This document shows, piece after piece, positions 16,960 through 27,467 of a stretch of 64,000 nt of DNA. This DNA is from Chlamydiae bacterium Ga0074140. Lineage in GTDB: Bacteria > Chlamydiota > Chlamydiia > Chlamydiales > Rhabdochlamydiaceae. The translations under genes and the position numbers were made by a program. Position 1 is the first letter of the stretch, and each line of letters opens with the position of its first letter. The stretch lies in contig LNES01000001.1 of the NCBI GenBank assembly GCA_001464115.1, positions 56,491 to 120,490 on the forward strand. The letters are read 5' to 3'. The notes below the pieces were generated by a model. That model worked only from the letters and a program-made list of their open reading frames with translations. It was not told where the DNA came from and ran no database searches.

Positions 16960-19047
16960 CTAGTTTGAGCGGATGAGTTTGGCATACTTTGCCACGAGTG
17001 TTCTTCTTGTGTTGGCTTGGGGAAAGAAGACATCGTAGGTAATGCCATGCGAGGTGTGATAACTCTTCTCCACAATCCCCTGTCCGAAGTCATGGTGGAA
17101 GACCTGATCTCCAGGGACGAAGCCCTCCTCATACGCCTCTTCTATCTCCCGTTCTTGGACGTGGTAGGGATGCAGAAACTCTGAAGGGATTTCCGCAAGA
17201 AAACGACTAGGCCTCATGACACGCGGCACGCCCCATAGATAGCGGTAGCGCGACGCAGAGAGGTACAAGTAGTCTTTGGCTCGTGTCATCCCCACATAGC
17301 AGAGCCTTCTCTCCTCTTCGAGCTCCTCTTGGCTATCAAAGCTGCTCATATGAGGAAAGAGCTCCTCCTCCATTCCCACAATGAAGACCACCTCAAACTC
17401 AAGACCCTTACCATTATGCAGCGTCATGAGTCGCAATGCATCGGAAGGAGCGCCGTCTTTCTCATCGTGGCTCGTTTTTAAAGTGAGCTCTTCCAAAAAA
17501 CCGGCGAGGGATGGGTTTTCTGTCTCCTCTTCCCACTCTGCCGCCTTTGAAACAAGCTCTTCCAAGTTTTCTCTGCGCTCCTGATAGCTCTCTGGATCCT
17601 CTTTGAGCACTTCAAGGTAGGAGCTCCGTTCAATTGCATAGGAGACGAGATCACGCAGCTTGCTCCCATGTTTTGAGATCTCTCGTAAAAAATCGATCAT
17701 CTCGACGTAGCTTTTAAGACCCAAATACTGTCGTTCGCTGAGTTTTACTCCTTCTCTTTTCTCCACAAGTTCTTTGCATGCTGAGAAGATATCGCGCCCT
17801 CTCTCCTGCGCATAATTTTTGAGAGAGGCGAGAGCCTTTTCTCCGAGCCCCCGCTTCGGTAAATTGATCGTCCGTGAAAAAGAGAGGAAATCCGCTCCCC
17901 CTAAAACAAGCCGCAGGAGCGCCAAGATGTCTTTGATCTCTTTGCGCTGATAAAACGAGAGGCCGCCGATGATCACGTAGGGGATTCTAGCCCGTAACAG
18001 GGCATCTTCAAACGTGCGCGACTGAAAGTGTGTGCGATAGAAGATCACACATTCGCTCAAGGCAATCTGATCGCGCTGATGTTTTTTTATGCGTTCTACC
18101 ACAAACGCCGTCTCTTCATGCTCATTTTTGGCGAGAAAAAGACCAATCTTCTCTCCTTCACCTCGATCGCTCCAGAGATGTTTTTTGTAGCGACCAGCGT
18201 TCTCCTCGATGAGTGCATTTGCGGCAGCAAGAATATTGCTCCTGCTGCGGTAGTTTTGTTCGAGAGCGATGATTTTCGCTCCCGGAAAGTTCTTTTCGAA
18301 GTTCAAAATATTGTGCACATCTGCCCCGCGCCAAGAGTAGATCGACTGGTCGGGATCGCCCACCGCAAAGACGTTCTGGTGTTTTTCCGCGAGAAACTTG
18401 ATGAGTGTATACTGCGCGAGATTAGTATCTTGATACTCATCAATGAGAATGAAGCGCCACCTTTTCTGATACCGTTCCAAAACATCCGGAAAGTTTTGGA
18501 ACAATTTCACTGTTAGAAAGAGAAGGTCGTCAAAGTCGAGCGCGTTGTACTCTTTGAGCTTCTGCTGGTAGAGACGGTAGATTGAGGCCACAAACTCATC
18601 TTCGATCTGATCGGGCTCGAGGAGCTGATTTTTCGCATGAGAAATTTGCAACCTTGCCGATTTTAAGAAACCCTTATCCTCTTGAGAGTGGAGAGACACA
18701 AGGCACTCTTTCAAAACCTTTTCGCTGTCATCCTCGTCGAAGATCACAAAGTCGCGCTTGTAACCCAGCGCTTCGATCGATTCGCGCAAGATCCGTGCGC
18801 ACAAACTATGGAATGTAGAAGCGAGAACAGATTGTTGCGACAATCTCAAGATGCGTTCGCGCATCTCTCCCGCTGCTTTGTTGGTAAAAGTCACCGCCAA
18901 AATGTCAGATGCGGGAACGCCCAAGCTGAGAAGATGCGCAATTCGATACGTCACAACACGCGTCTTGCCAGAGCCCGCACCTGCAAGCACAAGCGCCGGC
19001 CCTTCGATATGTTCGACGGCCTGCTTCTGTTCAGGATTTAAATGCAT
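16960..19047 (-). CDS. uvrD: UvrD/PcrA-type DNA helicase
   Basis: SF1 3'-5' helicase for mismatch and nucleotide-excision repair. Motif I is LAGAGSGKTRVVTYRI near residue 20, motif II LIDEYQDTNLAQY, motif III GDPDQSIYSWRGAD, motif IV QNYRS and motif VI VGMTRAKDYLYLSASR. The length of 695 is typical. The C-terminal HHDFGQGIVEKSY region resembles the tail that contacts RNA polymerase and UvrB in PcrA-like enzymes. The stop codon is directly followed by the inverted-repeat element at 16726-16959. uvrD next to rpoN is also seen in Chlamydia. Confidence 0.96.
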   Translation of the reverse strand: MHLNPEQKQAVEHIEGPALVLAGAGSGKTRVVTYRIAHLLSLGVPASDILAVTFTNKAAGEMRERILRLSQQSVLASTFHSLCARILRESIEALGYKRDFVIFDEDDSEKVLKECLVSLHSQEDKGFLKSARLQISHAKNQLLEPDQIEDEFVASIYRLYQQKLKEYNALDFDDLLFLTVKLFQNFPDVLERYQKRWRFILIDEYQDTNLAQYTLIKFLAEKHQNVFAVGDPDQSIYSWRGADVHNILNFEKNFPGAKIIALEQNYRSRSNILAAANALIEENAGRYKKHLWSDRGEGEKIGLFLAKNEHEETAFVVERIKKHQRDQIALSECVIFYRTHFQSRTFEDALLRARIPYVIIGGLSFYQRKEIKDILALLRLVLGGADFLSFSRTINLPKRGLGEKALASLKNYAQERGRDIFSACKELVEKREGVKLSERQYLGLKSYVEMIDFLREISKHGSKLRDLVSYAIERSSYLEVLKEDPESYQERRENLEELVSKAAEWEEETENPSLAGFLEELTLKTSHDEKDGAPSDALRLMTLHNGKGLEFEVVFIVGMEEELFPHMSSFDSQEELEEERRLCYVGMTRAKDYLYLSASRYRYLWGVPRVMRPSRFLAEIPSEFLHPYHVQEREIEEAYEEGFVPGDQVFHHDFGQGIVEKSYHTSHGITYDVFFPQANTRRTLVAKYAKLIRSN

Positions 19048-19125
19048 AAGAGAAAATCCTAAGCGAAAATTGACAAAAATAGTAGATCAAACAAAAATAT
19101 TACTAAGCTAACACTCGAGGTGTTT

Positions 19126-19548
19126 ATGACAAGAAAACCTGTTCCCCGTTCTTTCTGGTCTTTCCCTCCCACCCGTTTCCCTTTCTCGCTCTTCGATGAA
19201 GAGGAGGAGAACTGGTTGCAGGAGTTTTCCGATGCTTCCGGCCTCTCCGTCTACGAAGATGAACAAGCCGTTACGATCGAAGCCGCACTTCCTGGAATCA
19301 AACCTGAAGATGTCGAAATGACATTTGATAAGGGTGTTCTCTGGATTAAAGCCGTCCGCAAAGAAGAGGAGAAAGATAAGAGCCGGAAATTTTACCGCAA
19401 AGCCGAAGGCTCCTTCTCCTACCGCATTGCTGTCCCCGGCAATATCGACGAGAGCAAGCAGCCCGATGCCACTTGCAAAGAGGGCATTCTAAGGGTGGTC
19501 TTCCCCAAAGCGCAGAAGAACCACACCAAGAAAATCCCCGTTAAGTAG
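19126..19548 (+). CDS. Small heat shock protein, Hsp20 family
   Basis: Alpha-crystallin-type holdase that binds unfolding proteins without ATP. The crystallin domain runs from about residue 35 (VYEDEQAVTIEAALPGIKPE) to the family signature GILRVVFPKA near the C-terminus, followed by the KKIPVK tail with the I-x-V/I oligomerisation motif. ATG 19126 is preferred, since GAGG lies five bases upstream; a GTG two codons earlier (19120) is possible. The protein stands alone between uvrD and the LRR genes. A CIRCE-like or other heat-shock operator was looked for but is not convincing here. Confidence 0.93.
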   Translation: MTRKPVPRSFWSFPPTRFPFSLFDEEEENWLQEFSDASGLSVYEDEQAVTIEAALPGIKPEDVEMTFDKGVLWIKAVRKEEEKDKSRKFYRKAEGSFSYRIAVPGNIDESKQPDATCKEGILRVVFPKAQKNHTKKIPVK

Positions 19549-19633
19549 TTACTTCTTCATATTAAAATATTTAAAACATGTTTTTCTATTCCTCTGCCCT
19601 GTAAAATAGCTGGGCATTTTCTTAAAATTTAGG

Positions 19634-21250
19634 ATGTATTTAAGTGTGGCATTGACGGTTCAAACTCGCTCTCCTTTTGATCAGGCGTTCGCAGATGGGA
19701 AGACCACTCCTGTTTTAACAAATATTCTGGTCTTCGCCGACGCAGAGAACAACGCGACAGTAGGAGAGGTAAGCAGAGCTTTTCGTCGTGCGCTCGAGGC
19801 TATAAAAGGACGCGTCTGCGCACAGTTGATGATGCCGCAGAATGTAGATGCAAACGCAAGCCAAGATAATGATGCTCCAGCGAGGCTCGCAGTGACGTAT
19901 AACACAACTGTTTTACAGCATATTTTATGGTTGAGAACGACCCCGATGGCGGAGTTTATATTCGGACTCGAACGGCCGCAAAGTCTACAGGTTACAACCG
20001 AACAGGTCAGAGACGCGATTCTTGGAGAGCAAAACCCTGCTTTCAAAAACATGCGGAGTGCAAGATTGTGCGTTGAACTCGAAAGGTGGGGGAGGGAGCG
20101 CCAAACTGCGATCGATTTCGTCAATGCAAGAGGAGTGGTTGAAGCAGCTCACGATCCAGAGAACCCTATGCCTGCTCTTTATAGATCACTACAAAGGATC
20201 TTAGTGAAAGAAAATGTGATGGAGTGTTTTCGAAACGCGACTAGGCCTTTAGATCCTCAAGACCCCTCTTATCATTCGCATCGCCTTCAGGCATATCATG
20301 CAAGGCAGCGCGAAATCGTCAATTTGACGCCCGAGCATCGAAGAGTATTCACGCAACTTCCACCCCACTCTTTTTCTCCAGAGAGGTTTTTTCAAGCGGA
20401 GGAGATCGGCACAGGTGCGGAATTAGAAAGAGATGCCGCGCTTCTCCAGATCGTGCATCAAATTGAGTACAATGTAAGAGGAAGACTGCAACCCGGAGAA
20501 GCAGCTCCTGCATTTCCGCGCACACCAGCGGAATGGCGTCTCTGGTTCCACAACGAACAAAACAACCCTCATATCGATGAACTTTTGGATATTGCATTTA
20601 ATGGGTCACAAGCTTTGCCTTCTGAACTATGGAGGTGCAGAAGTCTGCAGTCTCTGGGTTTATGGGGTGGAGGACCTGAAAACCAGCGAACTGAGCTTCC
20701 AAGACAGATTGAAAATTTAAGAGGTCTTACTGAACTTGAACTTATAGGAAATAGATTCGAACAGATCCCAGAAGTTGTGGAGAGGCTTCCGAATCTTCGA
20801 TACCTGGGTTTGCGCAATAACCAGATTAGAGAGCTTCCACCATTTCTTATCAACATGAGGAATCTCTCCAGACTAGATGTCGTAGGAAATCCCATTCGCG
20901 TGCTTCCCGATGAAATTTACCGGCATCTAGGAGATGGACTTAGTATCGACCGACACACTCTCACCGAGATCCCTTTTCGTCTCTGGTTCAAGGAGCGTTT
21001 TGCTCTCTCATCCCCTCAGCTCGACTGGGGAGGATTCGAATATGCCCTGTATGCCCTCATTGCACTTCCTCTTTTTGTCTATAACTCTATCCTTATGGGC
21101 ATCGTCGAAAGGGTTGTCACTGCCATTCGCGACAAGCTCGACTACGACCGGATGGTCGAAGTTGATCCGCACGCAGCGCCGCCGCAAAACCAGGATGCGT
21201 TGAGATTGCGAGAAGCTATCGAGGGAGTAGTGCGAGCAGATGGAGAATAA
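19634..21250 (+). CDS. LRR protein with F-box-like N-terminus and hydrophobic C-terminus
   Basis: Protein of 538 residues. The N-terminus has TPVLTNILVFADAE followed by a helix ending VSRAFRRALEAIKGRVC, which resembles an F-box-like helix bundle; this is only suggestive. A cap, AEWRLWFHNEQNN, precedes three to four leucine-rich repeats (about 320-430), for example LRYLGLRNNQIRELP. The C-terminal part has IPFRLWFKERF, a hydrophobic segment (about 467-500) and the ending DKLDYDRMVEVDP. The same C-terminal pattern recurs in the genes at 21254, 39384 and 41345. ATG 19634 has little Shine-Dalgarno; GTG 19646 would align better with the paralogue. Possibly a host-directed, membrane-tethered protein. 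Confidence 0.8.
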   Translation: MYLSVALTVQTRSPFDQAFADGKTTPVLTNILVFADAENNATVGEVSRAFRRALEAIKGRVCAQLMMPQNVDANASQDNDAPARLAVTYNTTVLQHILWLRTTPMAEFIFGLERPQSLQVTTEQVRDAILGEQNPAFKNMRSARLCVELERWGRERQTAIDFVNARGVVEAAHDPENPMPALYRSLQRILVKENVMECFRNATRPLDPQDPSYHSHRLQAYHARQREIVNLTPEHRRVFTQLPPHSFSPERFFQAEEIGTGAELERDAALLQIVHQIEYNVRGRLQPGEAAPAFPRTPAEWRLWFHNEQNNPHIDELLDIAFNGSQALPSELWRCRSLQSLGLWGGGPENQRTELPRQIENLRGLTELELIGNRFEQIPEVVERLPNLRYLGLRNNQIRELPPFLINMRNLSRLDVVGNPIRVLPDEIYRHLGDGLSIDRHTLTEIPFRLWFKERFALSSPQLDWGGFEYALYALIALPLFVYNSILMGIVERVVTAIRDKLDYDRMVEVDPHAAPPQNQDALRLREAIEGVVRADGE

Positions 21251-21253
21251 ATC

Positions 21254-23080
21254 ATGACACAACGAGTTTCTTCAACGGCATCGCACAAGCTCCTGAATGG
21301 CGGGGAAATGACCCCTGTACTCACCAATATCCTCGAATTTGCGGGTGACCATGACCACGCACGAATAATGCAGCTAAACAAAACTTTTCAGGCGGCCATC
21401 AAAGAGTTGCAGAAGCGGACCTGTTCTCAGCTAAGGAGCTCGATTGCTTCAGAGCGTTTCCAAGCATCTGTCGGTAATGCACAGCTCAGTCCGGCAAAAC
21501 AGCTTGCCGCTATTCACGCAACACAGAGGGCCGCTCTAGGAAGGGCCCCGCAACCAGCGGATGGCATTCCAAGCGCAGGATGTTTTTTAGCGCAGCGCTT
21601 TGTGGAAATGGAGAGGGTTGCAAGTGCGGCTGAGAGAGAAAGGGACGCCAACTTTCTCATCTTATGGAATGCTCTCGTTGATGCTTTGAATGTAGGACAT
21701 GCTGTTCTTCCTCACCCCTTGCCCCAAACGGCAGCAGAGAGGCGAACCTGGATGAATCACGATGAAAATGTTCAATTTCTTGACCGGGTATGGATGCTGC
21801 ATTTGACCGGGCTCTCTCAACTTCCGCCAGAAATTGGAAGGTTACGAGAACTTACTAGCCTCACTTGTGATAATCACCACTTCCAAGAGATCCCTCCCAT
21901 CATCGAGGGTCTTCAACGGCTAGGATCACTCTCTCTGTACGGAAATCAACTACGTGAACTTCCCGATTTTCTAGCGCGGATGCCGCGTTTGGAGAATATA
22001 CACATGGTCTTAGGTTTTGCGCCGGGCATAGACGCTGAGAGGCTTGAGGCGATCCAAAGAGACCGAGTAACTCTCAACCTGTGGAGAGCAATAAGAGATG
22101 AGTTTGCGGAATTGAATATCGTATTCCCGATGCTGCCCAATCCTGAAGGCATACGCAACTGGTTGAATGCAGATGCAAACCAAGCGCAACTCAGACGGAT
22201 TCAGAAGTTAGAGGTCTCTGACCCCTGTCCAATGCCGAGGGAGATAGGAAGACTTCGTGGGCTTAGAGAACTTTCCTGGAACCTAGGTCGAACCGATGAG
22301 TGCCCTGACGAGCTGGCTCTGCTCACACAGCTGACCGACCTCGAGTTAACTGGAAGAACAACCAGGATTTATCCTGTTATCATGCGACTTGAGGATCTCG
22401 ACTCTCTGCATATAAGCGGGGGTTGGAATGGGGAGTTCGCACTTCCTGAAGATCTTGGAAATCTTAGGAATCTTAGAAGTTTGGCTATTAGGTTGAAGGG
22501 TCTGGAGGAGATTCCAGAAGGTGTCTTTCAAATGAGGGCCCTTGAGACACTCGACTTATCGCAGAATCAGCTTGAAGAGCTACCTGTCGAGATCGGGAAT
22601 CTTGAAAATCTCAGGGAGCTCCAACTTGTAAGCAATGGTTTTCAAAGGATTCCGGCGGCTGTAGCTAATCTTCCTCGGCTTCAAAAGCTCTCGATGCTTC
22701 TAAACGAGATTCAAGAGCTTCCCAATGAGATCTACCATTCACGTCTTAAAGCTAATATCGATCGGGATGCGGCTCGCTTTCGTCGATGGAATTTTTCCCC
22801 CTTCGATTCTGCGGTGAGATTCGAGCAGCTCAGAAGAATGCCTTTCGACCTCTGGTTTCGGCTTAATTGGACCCTGCCATGTCCATTAGAACCTTTCGAG
22901 TTGGTTTTTGAATTTTTTAGTAGAGGCGATTTGTTCGTGCTGCCAGTAGCATTACTTGTAGACATTGTTTTCTTTCCAATCCACCTGATCAACTGGATCA
23001 TCACAGAGGTCGTCTCTGCGGCTCGCAACGCACTAGGATATGACCCGATGGTGGAAGTCGAACCACGTGGAAGAGGGTAG
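21254..23080 (+). CDS. LRR protein, paralogue with two LRR blocks
   Basis: Paralogue of the preceding gene, four bases downstream and surely cotranscribed. The N-terminus has the same TPVLTNILEFAGDHDHARIM stretch. There are two LRR blocks: about residues 180-255 and 325-500, each led by the same kind of cap (ERRTWMNHDENVQFLDRV and GIRNWLNADANQAQLRRI). The repeats are textbook bacterial LRRs, such as LETLDLSQNQLEELPVEIG. The end has MPFDLWFRLNW, a hydrophobic lobe pair and ALGYDPMVEVEP. Its stop is only three bases before a CIRCE-like operator, so transcription from this gene could run into groES. Role unknown; LRR proteins in amoeba-associated chlamydiae are often proposed effectors. Confidence 0.82.
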   Translation: MTQRVSSTASHKLLNGGEMTPVLTNILEFAGDHDHARIMQLNKTFQAAIKELQKRTCSQLRSSIASERFQASVGNAQLSPAKQLAAIHATQRAALGRAPQPADGIPSAGCFLAQRFVEMERVASAAERERDANFLILWNALVDALNVGHAVLPHPLPQTAAERRTWMNHDENVQFLDRVWMLHLTGLSQLPPEIGRLRELTSLTCDNHHFQEIPPIIEGLQRLGSLSLYGNQLRELPDFLARMPRLENIHMVLGFAPGIDAERLEAIQRDRVTLNLWRAIRDEFAELNIVFPMLPNPEGIRNWLNADANQAQLRRIQKLEVSDPCPMPREIGRLRGLRELSWNLGRTDECPDELALLTQLTDLELTGRTTRIYPVIMRLEDLDSLHISGGWNGEFALPEDLGNLRNLRSLAIRLKGLEEIPEGVFQMRALETLDLSQNQLEELPVEIGNLENLRELQLVSNGFQRIPAAVANLPRLQKLSMLLNEIQELPNEIYHSRLKANIDRDAARFRRWNFSPFDSAVRFEQLRRMPFDLWFRLNWTLPCPLEPFELVFEFFSRGDLFVLPVALLVDIVFFPIHLINWIITEVVSAARNALGYDPMVEVEPRGRG

Positions 23081-23082
23081 GA

Positions 23083-23109
23083 TTGGCACTCTCCCTAGTC
23101 TTTTGCTAA
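23083..23109 (+). promoter_or_regulatory. CIRCE-like operator for HrcA
   Basis: TTGGCACTC, nine bases, TTTTGCTAA. The consensus is TTAGCACTC-N9-GAGTGCTAA; the left arm matches eight of nine bases and the right arm keeps TGCTAA. It lies about 50 bases before groES, where CIRCE sits in chlamydiae and many other bacteria. HrcA repression released on heat stress is inferred. The weak right arm lowers confidence. Confidence 0.7.
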
Positions 23110-23157
23110 AAGCTCTTCGGCCAATGTATGGTTAACAATTTTTGGAGCATCTGAACT

Positions 23158-25153
<1,996 letters not shown>

Positions 25154-25158
25154 TAGAA

Positions 25159-25191
25159 AAGTGATGAATGGTTTTCTCGCATTCATCACTT
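25159..25191 (+). terminator. Hairpin terminator after groEL
   Basis: AAGTGATGAATG, a nine-base loop, CATTCATCACTT: a perfect 12-bp stem directly behind the groEL stop. The tail is pyrimidine-rich (CTTCTCGTC) but not a clean T-run. Confidence 0.7.
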
Positions 25192-25270
25192 CTTCTCGTC
25201 CTTTCCATTTGGTTAGATGCGTTATGAAACCCGATGAAATTGTAAACCTTTCACTTTCAAAAAGGGTCTT

Positions 25271-25777
25271 ATGCTTAAGTCAATCATTGATAAAGTTGGT
25301 AAACTTTTTGAAGGGAGATTTTCCTGGAAAAGAGTTCATTCCCCCAATTTCATGACTAAGGTCAAAACACATCAAAGGAACGCGATCAATCAGACAGGAG
25401 ATGGCTCTCATTTTCATATTGGAGACGTTCACAATTACCCTGCTAAAAAAGAAACGAGGGAGACCACATCTTATAGAAGCGCTTGGAAGAAGCTTCTAGA
25501 TACCTTTTCCCCTCTATGCGCACAACGTCTTGTTCTTATGATTAATAACCCAAAAAACTCTAAAAAAGATAACCTTGAAGGGCATAAAAAATGGCTCGCT
25601 GCACAGTTTGAAAACATTGGACTTGACCATTCTGATTCCCGGGCGACTATATTTAATCAAATACAGGAAAAGGCTAGCGCCTCAATCGAAGAATTATATG
25701 CCAATGGAGACGAGGGTCAATTTAAAGAGGATTGGGCTGACTACTCATCCGAGTTAGAAAGAATCAAGGATATTTGA
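25271..25777 (+). CDS. Hypothetical protein
   Basis: I do not recognise this 168-residue protein. It is soluble and charged, without signal or membrane segments. Near residue 38 it has AINQTGDGSHFHIGDVHNY, reminiscent of the short glycine/asparagine strands seen near the start of some conflict-system proteins, but too short to classify. The second half is helical and acidic (LIMINNP-like strand, then KWLAAQFENIGL). Its base composition is more A+T-rich than the flanking groEL and TPR genes, which hints at recent acquisition. It is followed by its own hairpin terminator at 25772-25795. Confidence 0.6.
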   Translation: MLKSIIDKVGKLFEGRFSWKRVHSPNFMTKVKTHQRNAINQTGDGSHFHIGDVHNYPAKKETRETTSYRSAWKKLLDTFSPLCAQRLVLMINNPKNSKKDNLEGHKKWLAAQFENIGLDHSDSRATIFNQIQEKASASIEELYANGDEGQFKEDWADYSSELERIKDI

Positions 25778-25795
25778 GAAGATCTTTTCTCAAAT
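25772..25795 (+). terminator. Hairpin terminator overlapping a stop codon
   Basis: ATTTGAGAA, six-base loop, TTCTCAAAT, a 9-bp perfect stem that includes the TGA stop of the preceding gene. Downstream is GGCTGGGTTTTCTTTT, a T-rich tail. Likely rho-independent. Confidence 0.65.
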
Positions 25796-25918
25796 GGCTG
25801 GGTTTTCTTTTCGAAACCTTTTTTATATGAAGCTGCTTACTGGACCTATCCCGATTTCTTGATTTTGCAGCAAGCTACTGCAAAATTATTCTGGAGTCAT
25901 AGCAGGCAAGATGAAAAG

Positions 25919-26908
25919 CTAGTAATAGTAACTAATCAGCTCTTGCGCTCTGGGGCTGTTGCTGTTTTTCAATTTTTGATAGAGAAGCAGCGCTCTTGCG
26001 GTCTCGTTTTTTTGGAAGTAGAGAACTCCTAGACGGAAGTGGAGTTCGTGATCATCCGGAGATATCTGGAGAAGGATCTCATACTCTGCGATCTCTCTTT
26101 CGACGTCGCCGACCTCTTCGTAGATATGTGCGAGTTGGGCATGGACCCAAGCGTCATTCGGTGCTAGAAAATCCAGAATTTTCAACTCTTGGATCGCGCT
26201 CTCGATATTTTCCTCATATTTTTCTTCCATCTCTCTCGCGGCGTACTCTGCTGGTGTCCAGGGCCACTCATCAGAGGGGCGATAGAGTTTTGCAAGAGAA
26301 AGATAGGCATTTGCGAGAGAGCCATGGATTTGCAGGTCGAGAGGTTCGCCTTTGACCATTTCTGCTTGATAGAAGATCGCTTCATGAAGAAGGAGTTCTT
26401 TCATCTCCTGAACCTCTTTCCAGTGCATCCATACACGTAGCTTCTGCATGAGAGTCTGTAAAAAAGAAAAAGAGGTGAGATTATTCGGGATATCCAAACT
26501 GTCTGCAAGGTGGTGAAGCATTTGCGCTAAATGCAAGGAGGAGATTTTTTCGCTGCCGATCTCTCTACATGACGCCACAAAACTTGTGACGATCTCCGTC
26601 ATCTGTTGCGGTTTTTTAGCTTCGAGATAGAAGCGTAGAAGGAAATAGGAGAAAGCCGAAAGACAAAGCGCTGCGAGACAAACTGCAATCAATAGAGACT
26701 TAGAGAGATAGGATAGGATAATAAAAGCGCAAAGTTCACCAAATGCCAGGGCAAAAAAGGAGAGGTGAAAGCGCTGTGTTGTTGAAGTGAGAGCGTGAAA
26801 TTTTTTTGCCGCGCGAGAAACGAGCTCTTTCGCTTTCTCGTGAGGAAGAGGGGAATCAAAGAGCTTTACCTTTTCTTGGGAGGATAAATCAGTTGTGAAC
26901 ATAGGCAA
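25919..26908 (-). CDS. Membrane protein with C-terminal TPR repeats
   Basis: Protein of 329 residues. Two membrane segments near the start (about residues 45-90: FHLSFFALAFGELCAFIILS and LLIAVCLAALCLSAFSYFLL) are followed by a helical region and then TPR-type repeats towards the C-terminus, such as AWVHAQLAHIYEEVGDVERE and ELHFRLGVLYFQKNETARAL. TPR domains bind other proteins, here most likely on the cytoplasmic side. It stands between an unknown gene and a lipoprotein with no clear operon partner. Specific role unknown. Confidence 0.8.
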   Translation of the reverse strand: MPMFTTDLSSQEKVKLFDSPLPHEKAKELVSRAAKKFHALTSTTQRFHLSFFALAFGELCAFIILSYLSKSLLIAVCLAALCLSAFSYFLLRFYLEAKKPQQMTEIVTSFVASCREIGSEKISSLHLAQMLHHLADSLDIPNNLTSFSFLQTLMQKLRVWMHWKEVQEMKELLLHEAIFYQAEMVKGEPLDLQIHGSLANAYLSLAKLYRPSDEWPWTPAEYAAREMEEKYEENIESAIQELKILDFLAPNDAWVHAQLAHIYEEVGDVEREIAEYEILLQISPDDHELHFRLGVLYFQKNETARALLLYQKLKNSNSPRAQELISYYY

Positions 26909-26954
26909 AATACCTTAAGCCAAATTGACAAATTTCACAATCGCGACCTTACAT

Positions 26955-27395
26955 CTAGGATCTGGTCTGAATCATGTAGTCGATCACTTTTTGCGAAACG
27001 CCAGACTTTTTAAGATCGATGATCTGATCAGCGGTTAATGTGTAGGTGCTATTGGTAGCTTTCATCTGGTTGATAATCGTCTCATCTTTAAGCCCATTTC
27101 GAGACATGTTCTTCACATCTTGAATGGATAGCTGTTCGCCATTGTCGATCTTGCGCATGGTTTGAGGAGAGCGAGACTCCATCACGGCGCGGTCGTGCTC
27201 GTCTAGTGTATAGCCAATAATTGCTCCACCAACTGCACCAGCCCCCGCTCCAATAAGAGCGCCTGTTCCTCCTCCGGCAACACCCCCGATGAGGGCTCCT
27301 CCACCTGCTCCGACGAGCGCACCTGTTCCTGCCTTACTTTCGCAGCTAGCGAGTAGGATGGTTCCAAGTGCAAGTGGGATTAGATGATTCTTCAT
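26955..27395 (-). CDS. Glycine-zipper lipoprotein
   Basis: Lipoprotein of 146 residues. The signal peptide ends in the lipobox LLASC, with Cys as the lipidated residue. A glycine-zipper segment follows (GALVGAGGGALIGGVAGGG and GALIGAGAGAVGGAIIGYTL), as in 17 kDa rickettsial antigen and OmpA-like glycine-zipper domains that insert in or cross membranes. The C-terminal half is a small helical domain with two similar units (LSIQDVKNMSRNGLKDETII and LTADQIIDLKKSGVSQKVID). A Shine-Dalgarno GGGGAG lies before the ATG. Probably attached to the outer membrane; function unknown. Confidence 0.85.
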   Translation of the reverse strand: MKNHLIPLALGTILLASCESKAGTGALVGAGGGALIGGVAGGGTGALIGAGAGAVGGAIIGYTLDEHDRAVMESRSPQTMRKIDNGEQLSIQDVKNMSRNGLKDETIINQMKATNSTYTLTADQIIDLKKSGVSQKVIDYMIQTRS

Positions 27396-27467
27396 ATGGA
27401 CTCCCCAAGAATAACAGCCTCTTATTAGCTGCTTTTACAGAGGGTTAGAAGATTTTGCAATCAGTTT

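Noticed and set aside
19100..19125. CIRCE operator before hsp20
   Set aside because: AACACTCGAGGTGTT is a small palindrome but lacks the TTAGCACTC-N9-GAGTGCTAA layout.
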